Source: an uncultured Chlorobiaceae bacterium
GTDB lineage: Bacteria; Bacteroidota; Chlorobiia; Chlorobiales; Chlorobiaceae
DNA length: 64,000 nt
Direction: 5' to 3'
Assembly (NCBI GenBank): GCA_903839405.1
Contig: CAIMCD010000027.1
Span: forward strand, 1-64,000
A program made the position numbers and the translations under genes. The stretch's first letter is position 1. The number at the start of each line of letters is the position of its first letter. Shown in pieces: positions 56,711 through 64,000 of this stretch. The notes below the pieces were generated by a model. That model was not told where the DNA came from and did no database searches. It worked only from the letters and a program-made list of their open reading frames with translations.

Positions 56711-58213
56711 ATGAGCTTTATCGTTTCACCCGCTTTTATCCCTCTTGTGTTGCGACGGGCAACCGTTCCGCTGCTTTTTTTTCTGTTGCTCTTTACCCTG
56801 CCACCCTTAGCGCAGGCGGCTCCGGCCGGGAACAGCGAGATTGCACGGATCATGAGCGAGCGGCGGGCGGTGGAGCAGAACCTTGCGGGCTTGAAACAGC
56901 AGTTGAAAGAGTATCAGTCAAAGCTCAATACCACAAAAAAGCAGGAGTCACTCTCGCTCAAGGCGCTGGAGAATATCCGTACCCAGATAGCACTGCTTGA
57001 GAAGATGATCCGTGAAAACCAGAACTATCTTGAAAAGCTTGACCGGGATATTGATCGCCTGAAGAGTGAGTTGCAGGGTAACCGCCAGCATTATGGCCAG
57101 GTCTCGGATGATTTCAGCCGCACAGCGGTATCGGTTTACAAGTATGGAGAAAATCGGGATATCGAGCATTTGTTTTCCGCCGGGTCACTGAGTGACGCTC
57201 TGGTGCGGGCGCAATATATGGGCTTTTTTACCCGTGCGGTGCGTCGAAATGTTGTTCAACTGCAGGATGCGGCGGCTCAGCTTGAAAAGAGCCGGCTTGC
57301 GCTTGAAGCGAGCTATCGTAGGAAAGCTGAAGTTGTCAAGGAGCAGGAGCATGAGCTGAAAAGCTGGGCGGCCAGCAAAAAAGAAAAAGAGGTCATGCTT
57401 GGCCGTTTGCAGAAAAACAAGCAGGAGTATGCGGCTCAGCTTCAGGAAGTTCAGAAAAAACGGCAGCAACTGCAATCGAGGATAGAGTCGCTGATTTTTG
57501 CCGAGCAACGCGCTATAGCGGCTGAAAAAGAGCGTCAGAAGCGCCTTCTTGAGGCAAAAAGGCTAGAAGCCCGTCGGCTTGAGGCTAAACGGCTTGAGGC
57601 CGAGCGCCTGGAGGCAAAAAGAGCTGAAGCCGAGCGCAAGGAGTTGCAACGGCGCTCGCGCAAGGAGAAAACAGTTGGCACTCCGGCACTCTCCAGTACC
57701 AAAAAAGAGAAGCAAAAACCCGAACCAAGAGCTGTTCCTCCTGTTGAAAAGCCCTCCGTTACGGCTGCTGCGGATAACGCTGCGGATGAGCTTGATCGTA
57801 TTTCTGCGGATTTTGATCATGCCTTTGGCTCACTGCCCTGGCCGGTGCACAATGGTGTTATTTCCCAGAGGTTCGGATCGCAGGAGGACAAGGACCTTAA
57901 AATTGTGACGACCAATAACGGGATTGATATTTCCGTGCCGCAGAATACCCAGGTGCGGGCGGTTTCCGGAGGCAAGGTGGCCCAGATTGCCTTTGTTCCA
58001 ACTTTCGGCAATATTGTCATTATCCGCCATCCGAACTCCTATCTTACGGTCTATGCAAATCTTGGCCAGTTGCATGTTGCCAAGAACGACCTCATCAAGT
58101 CACAGCAGTTGGTTGGCATGTCGGGACGAACCGAGAGTGGCCGATCGGTCGTGCACTTCGAGATATGGAAAGGCCGCGTCAAGCAGAACCCTGAAAACTG
58201 GTTGAAACGATAG
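56711..58213 (+). CDS. EnvC-like murein hydrolase activator (degenerate M23/LytM)
   Basis: The 500-aa precursor starts at ATG 56711 (GAGG 8 bases upstream; the track start at 56588 is less likely) and has a signal peptide (VPLLFFLLLFTLPPLAQA). A long coiled coil (~30-290) with RLEAKRLEAERLEAKR heptad repeats is followed by a linker, and then a C-terminal LytM domain (~385-500: VISQRFGSQ, NNGIDISVPQ, GNIVIIRHPN, VVHFEIWKG). The first metal-ligand His of active M23 peptidases (HxGxD) is replaced by Asn in NNGIDI, so it is probably a non-catalytic activator of amidases, as EnvC is. It leads the EnvC-Yip1-nadE direction group (6-base gap to next gene). Confidence 0.88.
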   Translation: MSFIVSPAFIPLVLRRATVPLLFFLLLFTLPPLAQAAPAGNSEIARIMSERRAVEQNLAGLKQQLKEYQSKLNTTKKQESLSLKALENIRTQIALLEKMIRENQNYLEKLDRDIDRLKSELQGNRQHYGQVSDDFSRTAVSVYKYGENRDIEHLFSAGSLSDALVRAQYMGFFTRAVRRNVVQLQDAAAQLEKSRLALEASYRRKAEVVKEQEHELKSWAASKKEKEVMLGRLQKNKQEYAAQLQEVQKKRQQLQSRIESLIFAEQRAIAAEKERQKRLLEAKRLEARRLEAKRLEAERLEAKRAEAERKELQRRSRKEKTVGTPALSSTKKEKQKPEPRAVPPVEKPSVTAAADNAADELDRISADFDHAFGSLPWPVHNGVISQRFGSQEDKDLKIVTTNNGIDISVPQNTQVRAVSGGKVAQIAFVPTFGNIVIIRHPNSYLTVYANLGQLHVAKNDLIKSQQLVGMSGRTESGRSVVHFEIWKGRVKQNPENWLKR

Positions 58214-58218
58214 GTGTT

Positions 58219-58773
58219 ATGGGCATAAAAGAACTCTTTTCATCGATTTTGACCATCTTGTTTCGCTACCGGAAATTCTGGCGTGAACTGAAGGCCGATG
58301 GCCGGACCGAGGAGCTTGACCTGCAGAGGGAGTATGCCGTTCCGGTTATTGCTCTGGTGCAGCTCATGAAGTTTCCCTTGATTGGCGTGCCGCGTACGGC
58401 CATGTTTTTTGCGATAGCAAATTTTTTGGTTGATGTTGCGGCCCTCTATCTGGTGACCGGTGGTGCGGCGGCTCTGCTTGCACGTTCAGGGGCGAAAAAC
58501 ACCCAGGCAAAAGTGCTCACCATCTTTTGTTATTCAATGACCCCGGTATGGCTCTTTGAGCTTTTTTATTTTACCGGGAGCTGGAGCTGGCTTTTTGCGG
58601 CTTTTGCGCTCTCCTATACCCTTGTCATCAGCCGAAACGGCCTGAGCGTGCTCTTTGCCCTCGATGAGGCGCTTTGCGCGGCCGCGATGCGCAATGTTGC
58701 ACTCTTTCTGGTTTTGGTCAATGGCGCGGCCTTTCTGGTGATCAAGGCGCTTATGCGGTTATTCAATTTTTAG
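58219..58773 (+). CDS. Yip1-family membrane protein
   Basis: This 184-residue protein has four to five transmembrane helices (FFAIANFLVDVAALYLVTGG, VLTIFCYSMTPVWLFELFYF, WSWLFAAFALSYTLVISRNGL, VALFLVLVNGAAFLVIKAL). The pattern YS.TP.WL, the small helix pairs and the overall topology fit the Yip1/DUF1282 family. It begins 6 bases after the EnvC-like stop and 17 bases before nadE, so it is part of a three-gene unit. The function is unknown. Confidence 0.85.
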   Translation: MGIKELFSSILTILFRYRKFWRELKADGRTEELDLQREYAVPVIALVQLMKFPLIGVPRTAMFFAIANFLVDVAALYLVTGGAAALLARSGAKNTQAKVLTIFCYSMTPVWLFELFYFTGSWSWLFAAFALSYTLVISRNGLSVLFALDEALCAAAMRNVALFLVLVNGAAFLVIKALMRLFNF

Positions 58774-58789
58774 CTGACCTCTTTATTCC

Positions 58790-59623
58790 ATGAACGTTCA
58801 GGATCTGCATCTCAATTACCACATTGTTGAAGAGATGCTCAAGGCGTTTCTCGTCAATGAGATTCACAAGTTTGGCTTTCGTTCGCTGGTGCTTGGCCTC
58901 TCCGGTGGGATTGATTCGGCCGTTGTGTGCGAACTCGCGGTGCGTGCGCTTGGTGCCCAAAATGTGCTTGCACTCAAGATGCCCTACCGCTCAAGCAGTC
59001 CGGAAAGTCTTGAGCATGCTGATCTCTTGATCGAGAAGCTTGGTATACGTTCTGAAGAGCAATCCATTACCGAAGTTGTGGATGCTTTTTTTGCGTCGGT
59101 GCCGGAGCAGGAGCTGCTTCGCCGGGGCAATATCATGGCCCGCACCAGGATGGTTTTTCTCTATGACGTTTCGGCCCGCGAGCGCTCCCTTGTTGCCGGC
59201 ACCAGCAATAAAACCGAGCTGCTGCTTGGTTACGGTACCATGTTCGGCGATATGGCTTCGGCCGTCAATCCCATTGGCGATCTCTATAAAACCCAGATAC
59301 GCGGCCTGGCCCGCCACCTTGGTATTCCTGATGCGCTTATTGAAAAAGCTCCTTCGGCGGATTTGTGGGAAGGCCAAAGCGATGAGAGCGACCTCGGCTT
59401 CAGTTATGAGGAGGTTGACCAGTTGCTCTATATGATGCTTGAAAAGCGGATGGATAAAGCGGCGATTCTTGGGGAAGGAGTTCCGGAGCCTTTTTATGAC
59501 CGGGTTAAACAGATGGTTGTGCGCAACCAGTACAAGCGGATGATGCCGGTGATTGCCAAAATTTCCGGCCGGACCCCCGGTATTGATTTCCGGTACGCGA
59601 GGGACTGGCAGGAGGTGAAGTAA
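58790..59623 (+). CDS. nadE: NAD+ synthetase (ammonia or glutamine-fed, single domain)
   Basis: NadE amidates deamido-NAD to NAD+. The PP-loop [16 protein letters not shown] (~36-51) and substrate-binding stretches [25 protein letters not shown] and [17 protein letters not shown] are intact. The 277-aa length is that of the NadE domain without an N-terminal nitrilase domain, so it uses ammonia directly or a separate glutaminase. It is convergent with nadB with only 3 bases between stops. Confidence 0.97.
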   Translation: MNVQDLHLNYHIVEEMLKAFLVNEIHKFGFRSLVLGLSGGIDSAVVCELAVRALGAQNVLALKMPYRSSSPESLEHADLLIEKLGIRSEEQSITEVVDAFFASVPEQELLRRGNIMARTRMVFLYDVSARERSLVAGTSNKTELLLGYGTMFGDMASAVNPIGDLYKTQIRGLARHLGIPDALIEKAPSADLWEGQSDESDLGFSYEEVDQLLYMMLEKRMDKAAILGEGVPEPFYDRVKQMVVRNQYKRMMPVIAKISGRTPGIDFRYARDWQEVK

Positions 59624-59626
59624 CGC

Positions 59627-61222
59627 TTAAAAGGATCGGAGCACCGTGTCGCCGAGAAAGTGCCGGTCATCTTTCTGGGGATAGTCGGTGGTGTAGTGCA
59701 GTCCCCTTGACTCCCGGCGTTTGATGGCGCTCTCAATAATCAGGCTCGCAACCTTGATGATGTTGCGCAGTTCGAGAATCTGGGTTGTGATCTTGGTCTT
59801 TTTGTAGTAGGCCTCGGTCTCCTCCTTGAGAAAATCAATCCGCCGTTTTGCCCGCTGCAGCCGCAAATCACTGCGCACAATACCGACATAGTCGTTCATG
59901 ACCTGCTGTGCCTCACGTTTATTGTGGGAGACCAGAATCCACTCTTCGGGATTGACCGTACCGGTATCGTCCCAGTCCGGAAAATCGATTGCGTTGTGCG
60001 GCAAGAGCATCTCTTCACGGATATCGAGGTGCGACTTCCAGGCAAAGACCAGCGCTTCCAGGAGGGAGTTGCTCGCCAGACGGTTTGCTCCGTGCACGCC
60101 GGTGCAACTGCTTTCGCCGCACGCATAGAGGCGGTTGATGGTGGTGCGTCCCCGCTCGTCGGTACGGATACCGCCGCAAGCGTAGTGTGCCGCCGGGACA
60201 ACCGGGATCATCTCACGCGTCATGTCGATGCCGAACGAGAGGCAGGTTTCATAAATATTGGGAAAATGCTCTTTGGTCTTTTCAGGATCGATATGCGTCA
60301 TATCCAGAAACACACACTCCTCGCCGCTTTTTTTAATCTCTGAATCGATCGCCCGGGCAACAATATCCCTCGGAGCAAGGTTCTGGCGTTTATCATACTT
60401 GTGCATGAACTCCTGACCGTTTTTCAGCTTCAGAATTCCGCCGAATCCGCGCACAGCTTCAGAGATCAGAAAGGATTTGGCCTTTGGATGGTAGAGTGCG
60501 GTCGGGTGAAACTGGATGAACTCCATATTGGCAATTTCAGCTCCGGCCCGGTAGGCCATGGCCACACCATCTCCGGTGGCGATATCAGGGTTGGTGGTAT
60601 AGGGATAGACATGGCCGAGACCACCGGAGGCCACCATGGTGATTTTCGCCAGAATCTTTTTTGGTCGGCGCTGTATGGAATCCAGCACATAGGCACCGTA
60701 ACAGGTGATATCGTTTGTTTTGATGCCGAGGTGATGCTCGGTCAGCAACTCGATGGCAAAATGGTGTTCCAGGAGGGTGATATTGGGATGGCTGTTGATC
60801 CGGTTGAGCAGAGCCGTTTCAACCTCCCGCCCGGTAAGATCCTGCGCATGGACAATCCGGCTTCTGGAGTGGCCGCCCTCTTTGCCGAGGTGCAGCTGGT
60901 CACGCTCCGAGGTGGTAAAGTTGACCCCAAGCTCCCTGAGCCGCTCAATGTGCTGTGGCCCTTCATGCACCATGAGCGAGACCATTGCCCGGTTACAGAG
61001 GCCGGCCCCGGCATCGAGGGTATCGGCTATATGCAGCTCGGCACTGTCATTGGTATCGATGGTGGCTGCAATTCCACCCTGCGCCCAGTTCGTATTGGAT
61101 GTGGAACTCTCTTTTTTGGTGATGATCGTTACACGGGCGTAATCTGCCATGTGAATGGCAAAATAGAGTCCGCCTATGCCACTGCCGATCACCAGAATAT
61201 CGGTATTGATCTCTTCAGTCAT
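59627..61222 (-). CDS. nadB: L-aspartate oxidase
   Basis: NadB oxidises L-aspartate to iminoaspartate, the first step in de novo NAD synthesis. The FAD-binding fold is at the N-terminus ([18 protein letters not shown]) with the [13 protein letters not shown] flavin loop; the active-site [13 protein letters not shown] and [20 protein letters not shown] motifs are typical. The track ORF starts at 61375, but ATG 61222 ([15 protein letters not shown]) is the natural start, giving 531 aa. It is convergent with nadE. nadA and nadC are not in the window. Confidence 0.97.
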   Translation of the reverse strand: MTEEINTDILVIGSGIGGLYFAIHMADYARVTIITKKESSTSNTNWAQGGIAATIDTNDSAELHIADTLDAGAGLCNRAMVSLMVHEGPQHIERLRELGVNFTTSERDQLHLGKEGGHSRSRIVHAQDLTGREVETALLNRINSHPNITLLEHHFAIELLTEHHLGIKTNDITCYGAYVLDSIQRRPKKILAKITMVASGGLGHVYPYTTNPDIATGDGVAMAYRAGAEIANMEFIQFHPTALYHPKAKSFLISEAVRGFGGILKLKNGQEFMHKYDKRQNLAPRDIVARAIDSEIKKSGEECVFLDMTHIDPEKTKEHFPNIYETCLSFGIDMTREMIPVVPAAHYACGGIRTDERGRTTINRLYACGESSCTGVHGANRLASNSLLEALVFAWKSHLDIREEMLLPHNAIDFPDWDDTGTVNPEEWILVSHNKREAQQVMNDYVGIVRSDLRLQRAKRRIDFLKEETEAYYKKTKITTQILELRNIIKVASLIIESAIKRRESRGLHYTTDYPQKDDRHFLGDTVLRSF

Positions 61223-61597
61223 AACAGTGATGCCCCTAGTTTGTTCGAAAAGGTATTCTGGACTAAAATACCACAGTCGGAATAAATAACCGTGAAGGGT
61301 TTGCCTTAAAATGAGATAAGATGCCCGTTCACCGCTTCTTTTTTCCCGGTTGCCGGAACCATTTCTTCTCTGCAATGAGCTGCCGTAAGAGCCGGGTTAC
61401 ACCATCAGGTGGTCGAGGAAAGTGGTGAGAGGTGTGGAATAATGGTGGAGGCGTGAGCCAAAGTAAGCCGGTTGAAAGGGTTGATGCTCCTGCAGTTGAG
61501 AGCGATCAACATACGGGGAGCACTCTGCTTTCGCAACATGCTCCCCGGTGTTCACCGATATCTGGTCGTCAGCTTTCGTGACACAAACGACCGGCTC
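61223..61597. other. Intergenic region with a GC-rich hairpin
   Basis: No gene is seen. CGGGGAGCA (61514) and TGCTCCCCG (61539) form a 9-bp stem some 50 bases past the pdaD stop on the minus strand. It lacks a T-run and may be a weak terminator for pdaD. Confidence 0.5.
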
Positions 61598-62143
61598 TTA
61601 CGGCAGCAGCACCGCGCAGGAGATGACCGTTGTCCAGAGACCGTTTTCACCCTCGGCGGACTGGGTGATGTTGTAGGAGTTGATGATTTTACCGCTCATT
61701 TTATAAATACCCTCACGCTCGTCCCAATCCTTGTTGGGATCAAACTCGATACCGAGTGTGGTTGCAAGCATGGTGGCTGCAAGATCTTCGGCATACTCGC
61801 CGGACTGCTCGGCCGATTCACCAAACGGGTGGTGCTCCGACAAATAGCCGTACTGGGTGTCGTCGGCCGGAATGGCAACGCCTACCGAGGCCGCAATCAG
61901 GCGGTTGTACTCATTGGTCGAGTTGCGGGCCATGACGGCAAAGGTGATCTGGCCGGGAGAGAGCAGCTTGATACCCTCTTCGACGCTGACGCGCTCACAA
62001 TGGGGAGGAAAAATACTTGATACGGTTACAAGGTTGCACTTCTCGATTTTGGCTTCCCTGAGGGCAAGCTCAAATGAGGAGAGATACTCCTTATGCCTTC
62101 CCACACCTTTTGTGAAGAATACTTTTGATGGGACAAATGACAA
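61598..62143 (-). CDS. pdaD: Pyruvoyl-dependent arginine decarboxylase
   Basis: This 181-residue proenzyme cleaves itself to form a pyruvoyl cofactor and makes agmatine, the first step of a polyamine route. The cleavage site is recognisable as [14 protein letters not shown] (cleaved between the two Ser residues). The substrate part [24 protein letters not shown] and [22 protein letters not shown] are conserved. The PdaD type is common in archaea and in some bacteria including Chlorobi and chlamydiae. No speA or aguA is near it. Confidence 0.95.
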   Translation of the reverse strand: MSFVPSKVFFTKGVGRHKEYLSSFELALREAKIEKCNLVTVSSIFPPHCERVSVEEGIKLLSPGQITFAVMARNSTNEYNRLIAASVGVAIPADDTQYGYLSEHHPFGESAEQSGEYAEDLAATMLATTLGIEFDPNKDWDEREGIYKMSGKIINSYNITQSAEGENGLWTTVISCAVLLP

Positions 62144-62233
62144 TGCCGTGCCTCCGGATTAATATGGTTGTTCAAAGTTTTTACACTTCCGAAATTGAGC
62201 AATTATAGGAAAAAGCCACCGTATTCAAAATCT

Positions 62234-63427
62234 TTATTTTGCAACGACTTTAAAAAACTTTCTTTTTCCCGCCCTGATGATTTTCGGCTCACTGTTGAGA
62301 TCAATCGTGGCCGTGATCTCGGTGATTTTCTGCTCATCCACCATCACGGAGTTCTGCTGGATCATCCGTCGTGCCTCGCTCTTCGACGCTGCTGCGCCAA
62401 GGGTGACAAGGAGGTCGATGAGCGGGAGTGAGTGCTCTTCAAATTCAAAAAGCTCAATGTTTTCAGGTGCTTTTTTCTGCACAAAGACCTGGTCGAAGTG
62501 CTCCTCTGCTTTTGTGGCGGCCTCAAGGGAGTGGTATTGGCGGACAATATCAATGGCCAACGCTCTTTTTGCCGTTCTGGGATCCCCCTCGATTTGTGCT
62601 GGAGTGATCGCTATGGCGGTATTGACCGAATAGTACTCCTTGATCAGGGAGTCGGGAATGGAGAGCACCCGGCCGTACATCTCTTCGGGCGGGTCGTTGA
62701 AGCTGATGGCGTTGCCGAGCGATTTTGACATCTTCTCCTTTCCGTCGGTGCCGACAAGCAGCGGCATGGTAATGCAGACCTGTGGCGCAATGCCATGCTC
62801 CCGCTGCAGGTCGCGCCCCACAAGCAGGTTGAACTTCTGGTCGGTGCCGCCAAGCTCGATATCGTTTTTCAGGTGGACGGAGTCCATGCCTTGCGCCAGG
62901 GGATAGAGAAACTCGTGAATCGATATTGGCTCCTGGGCACGGTAGCGCCGCTCAAAATCGTCACGCTCAAGCATACGGGCCACGGTGTAGTGGCTTGAAA
63001 GCCGGATGACATCGGCAAAACTCATCTTGCCAAGCCACTCCGCATTATAGCAGATGGTGGTTTTTTTTGGATCAAGAATTTTTGAAGCCTGTTCAAAGTA
63101 GCTCTTGCCGTTTTCGCGCGCCTCTTCGGCGGTAAGCTGCGGCCTTGTTTTGCTTTTGCCGGAAGGGTCGCCGATCATGGCCGTAAAGTCGCCGATAATG
63201 AGAATGGCTTCATGGCCGAGATCCTGGAACTCCCTGAGTTTGCGCAGCACCACGGCGTGGCCGAGGTGGAGGTCGGGCCGTGACGGGTCAGCCCCGAGTT
63301 TCACTTTCAGCGGCTGGGAGGTTTTCAGGCTCTTCTGCAGTTTTGCTTCAAGCTCCTGCCGGCTGAGGATCTCTATGGTGTTGCGCTCAATAAGATCAAG
63401 CTGCTCCTGTACGGATGGAAAATGCAT
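62234..63427 (-). CDS. tyrS: Tyrosyl-tRNA synthetase
   Basis: The class I synthetase that charges tRNA-Tyr. HIGH-type motif [14 protein letters not shown] (~46) and KMSKS motif [13 protein letters not shown] (~225-237) are present, as is the Rossmann insertion [22 protein letters not shown]-terminal S4 RNA-binding domain (~330-397) reads [23 protein letters not shown]. At 397 aa it is a TyrZ-type enzyme. It sits between pdaD and smpB on the same strand, with 21 bases to smpB. Confidence 0.97.
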   Translation of the reverse strand: MHFPSVQEQLDLIERNTIEILSRQELEAKLQKSLKTSQPLKVKLGADPSRPDLHLGHAVVLRKLREFQDLGHEAILIIGDFTAMIGDPSGKSKTRPQLTAEEARENGKSYFEQASKILDPKKTTICYNAEWLGKMSFADVIRLSSHYTVARMLERDDFERRYRAQEPISIHEFLYPLAQGMDSVHLKNDIELGGTDQKFNLLVGRDLQREHGIAPQVCITMPLLVGTDGKEKMSKSLGNAISFNDPPEEMYGRVLSIPDSLIKEYYSVNTAIAITPAQIEGDPRTAKRALAIDIVRQYHSLEAATKAEEHFDQVFVQKKAPENIELFEFEEHSLPLIDLLVTLGAAASKSEARRMIQQNSVMVDEQKITEITATIDLNSEPKIIRAGKRKFFKVVAK

Positions 63428-63448
63428 GTGAATCGTACTCTTGTTGTT

Positions 63449-63922
63449 TTAGTATTGCTTTTTTATCTGCTCCATCTGTCGCTGGTTTTCGCGTGCCTTG
63501 ATGGTGTCGCGCTTGTCGTAGAGCTTTTTACCTTTGGCAATGGCAATCTCGATTTTTAGCAAGCCTTTTGAAGTGAAAAAGGCTTTGAGGGGCACCAGTG
63601 TCAGACCCTTTTCATTGATTTTTGCCAAGATTTTCTGGATCTCCGCTTTGTGCAAGAGCAGTTTGCGGCTCCGTTTCGCTTCAATCATCTCCAGGTGGTT
63701 ATGTTCGTAGGGGGTGATTTGCATCCCTTCGAGCCACACCTCGTTATGATGGATGATGGCAAAGCTGTCGCTGAGGCTCGCTTTGCCGAGGCGAACCGAC
63801 TTTACCTCACTTCCAAAAAGCTGGATACCGGCTACGAGGGTATCGAGAATATGAAATTCGTAACGGGCTCTCCGGTTTTGGATGGCCTGTACATACGCTT
63901 GGGTGTTTTGCTTTTTTGTCAC
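63449..63922 (-). CDS. smpB: SsrA-binding protein SmpB
   Basis: SmpB delivers tmRNA to stalled ribosomes for trans-translation. The 157-residue OB-fold protein contains the diagnostic [29 protein letters not shown] and KLLLHKAEI with [12 protein letters not shown], and it ends in a basic tail ([16 protein letters not shown]) that mimics mRNA in the decoding centre. It lies upstream of tyrS on the same strand and downstream of a further minus-strand gene, so it may be part of an operon. Confidence 0.98.
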   Translation of the reverse strand: MTKKQNTQAYVQAIQNRRARYEFHILDTLVAGIQLFGSEVKSVRLGKASLSDSFAIIHHNEVWLEGMQITPYEHNHLEMIEAKRSRKLLLHKAEIQKILAKINEKGLTLVPLKAFFTSKGLLKIEIAIAKGKKLYDKRDTIKARENQRQMEQIKKQY

Positions 63923-63944
63923 CGTGTGACCCTGTTCAAAATGG

Positions 63945-64000
63945 TTAACGCTCTTTAAGGTACCCGGCCGGAATAAGGTTGCCCCGGTTAAGCACCAGAT
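63945..64000 (-). CDS. 3' end of an unidentified gene (runs off right edge)
   Basis: On the minus strand a frame with coding-like codons ([17 protein letters not shown], then stop TAA at 63947) enters from the window edge and ends 22 bases before smpB. The short piece cannot be identified. Its spacing suggests it is co-transcribed with smpB and tyrS. Confidence 0.35.
   Translation of the reverse strand, partial: LVLNRGNLIPAGYLKER

Overview
The window looks like chromosomal DNA of a green sulfur bacterium (Chlorobiaceae, Chlorobium/Pelodictyon type). This is inference from the gene set: a BshA-type glycosyltransferase of (N-methyl-)bacillithiol synthesis, pyruvoyl-dependent arginine decarboxylase, AcnB-type aconitase, an LptD-like outer-membrane protein (so a diderm cell), a CIRCE-controlled groESL operon, and moderate GC content. 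No photosynthesis gene lies in the window, so the genus is not proven.

Layout. (1) 1-3.0 kb, accessory: a large minus-strand gene runs off the left edge and is missing from the ORF track because it has no stop inside the window. It joins a PfkB-like N-terminal part, an AAA/P-loop ATPase and the start of a RyR domain. It is followed by a fragment of a WD40/STAND-type C-terminus and a small secreted Sel1-repeat protein. (2) 3.6-10.6 kb: RNase R, class II photolyase, a glutamine-amidotransferase-like protein, a periplasmic Cache protein and a histidine-decarboxylase-like PLP enzyme. (3) 10.6-16.3 kb, an accessory island: a compact candidate structured RNA, a DM9-repeat protein built from a recent internal duplication, an arylsulfotransferase relic, a gingipain/caspase-like (C25) protein with a small partner, tRNA-Ser, an FkbM methyltransferase, tRNA-Gly and an orphan ORF. 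(4) 16.4-27.3 kb, core: trpB, lptD-like, an alpha/beta hydrolase, an Rrf2 regulator, uvrA and CIRCE-groES-groEL. (5) 27.3-30.1 kb, mobile or defence type: a Phd/YefM-RelE/ParE toxin-antitoxin pair with a palindromic operator, and a NACHT ATPase with a multi-pass membrane C-terminus preceded by a tiny membrane protein. (6) 30.3-47.6 kb, mixed: queC, a CPBP protease, trpA, a MITE-like repeat, a GT2 glycosyltransferase, an extended SDR, a PsiE-like protein, a hybrid histidine kinase, a giant patatin-like protein, a CDF exporter plus MFS exporter, a TPR protein and bshA. (7) 47.6-64 kb, mostly core: mreB, hisD-queA, acnB, an Ala/Pro-repeat lipoprotein, a four-tRNA cluster (Gln, Arg, Glu, Ile2), murA, an EnvC-like murein hydrolase activator, a Yip1 protein, nadE and nadB (convergent), pdaD, tyrS and smpB, with the tail of one more gene at the edge.

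Genes that work together: trpA/trpB (tryptophan synthase, not adjacent), queC/queA (queuosine), nadB/nadE (NAD), murA/envC-like/mreB (cell wall and shape), groES/groEL, and hisD. The most promising leads for new biology are the PfkB-AAA-RyR protein, the C25-like protein with its partner, the NACHT-membrane protein pair and the structured element at 10.75-10.94 kb. All identifications come from reading the sequence; no database search was run.
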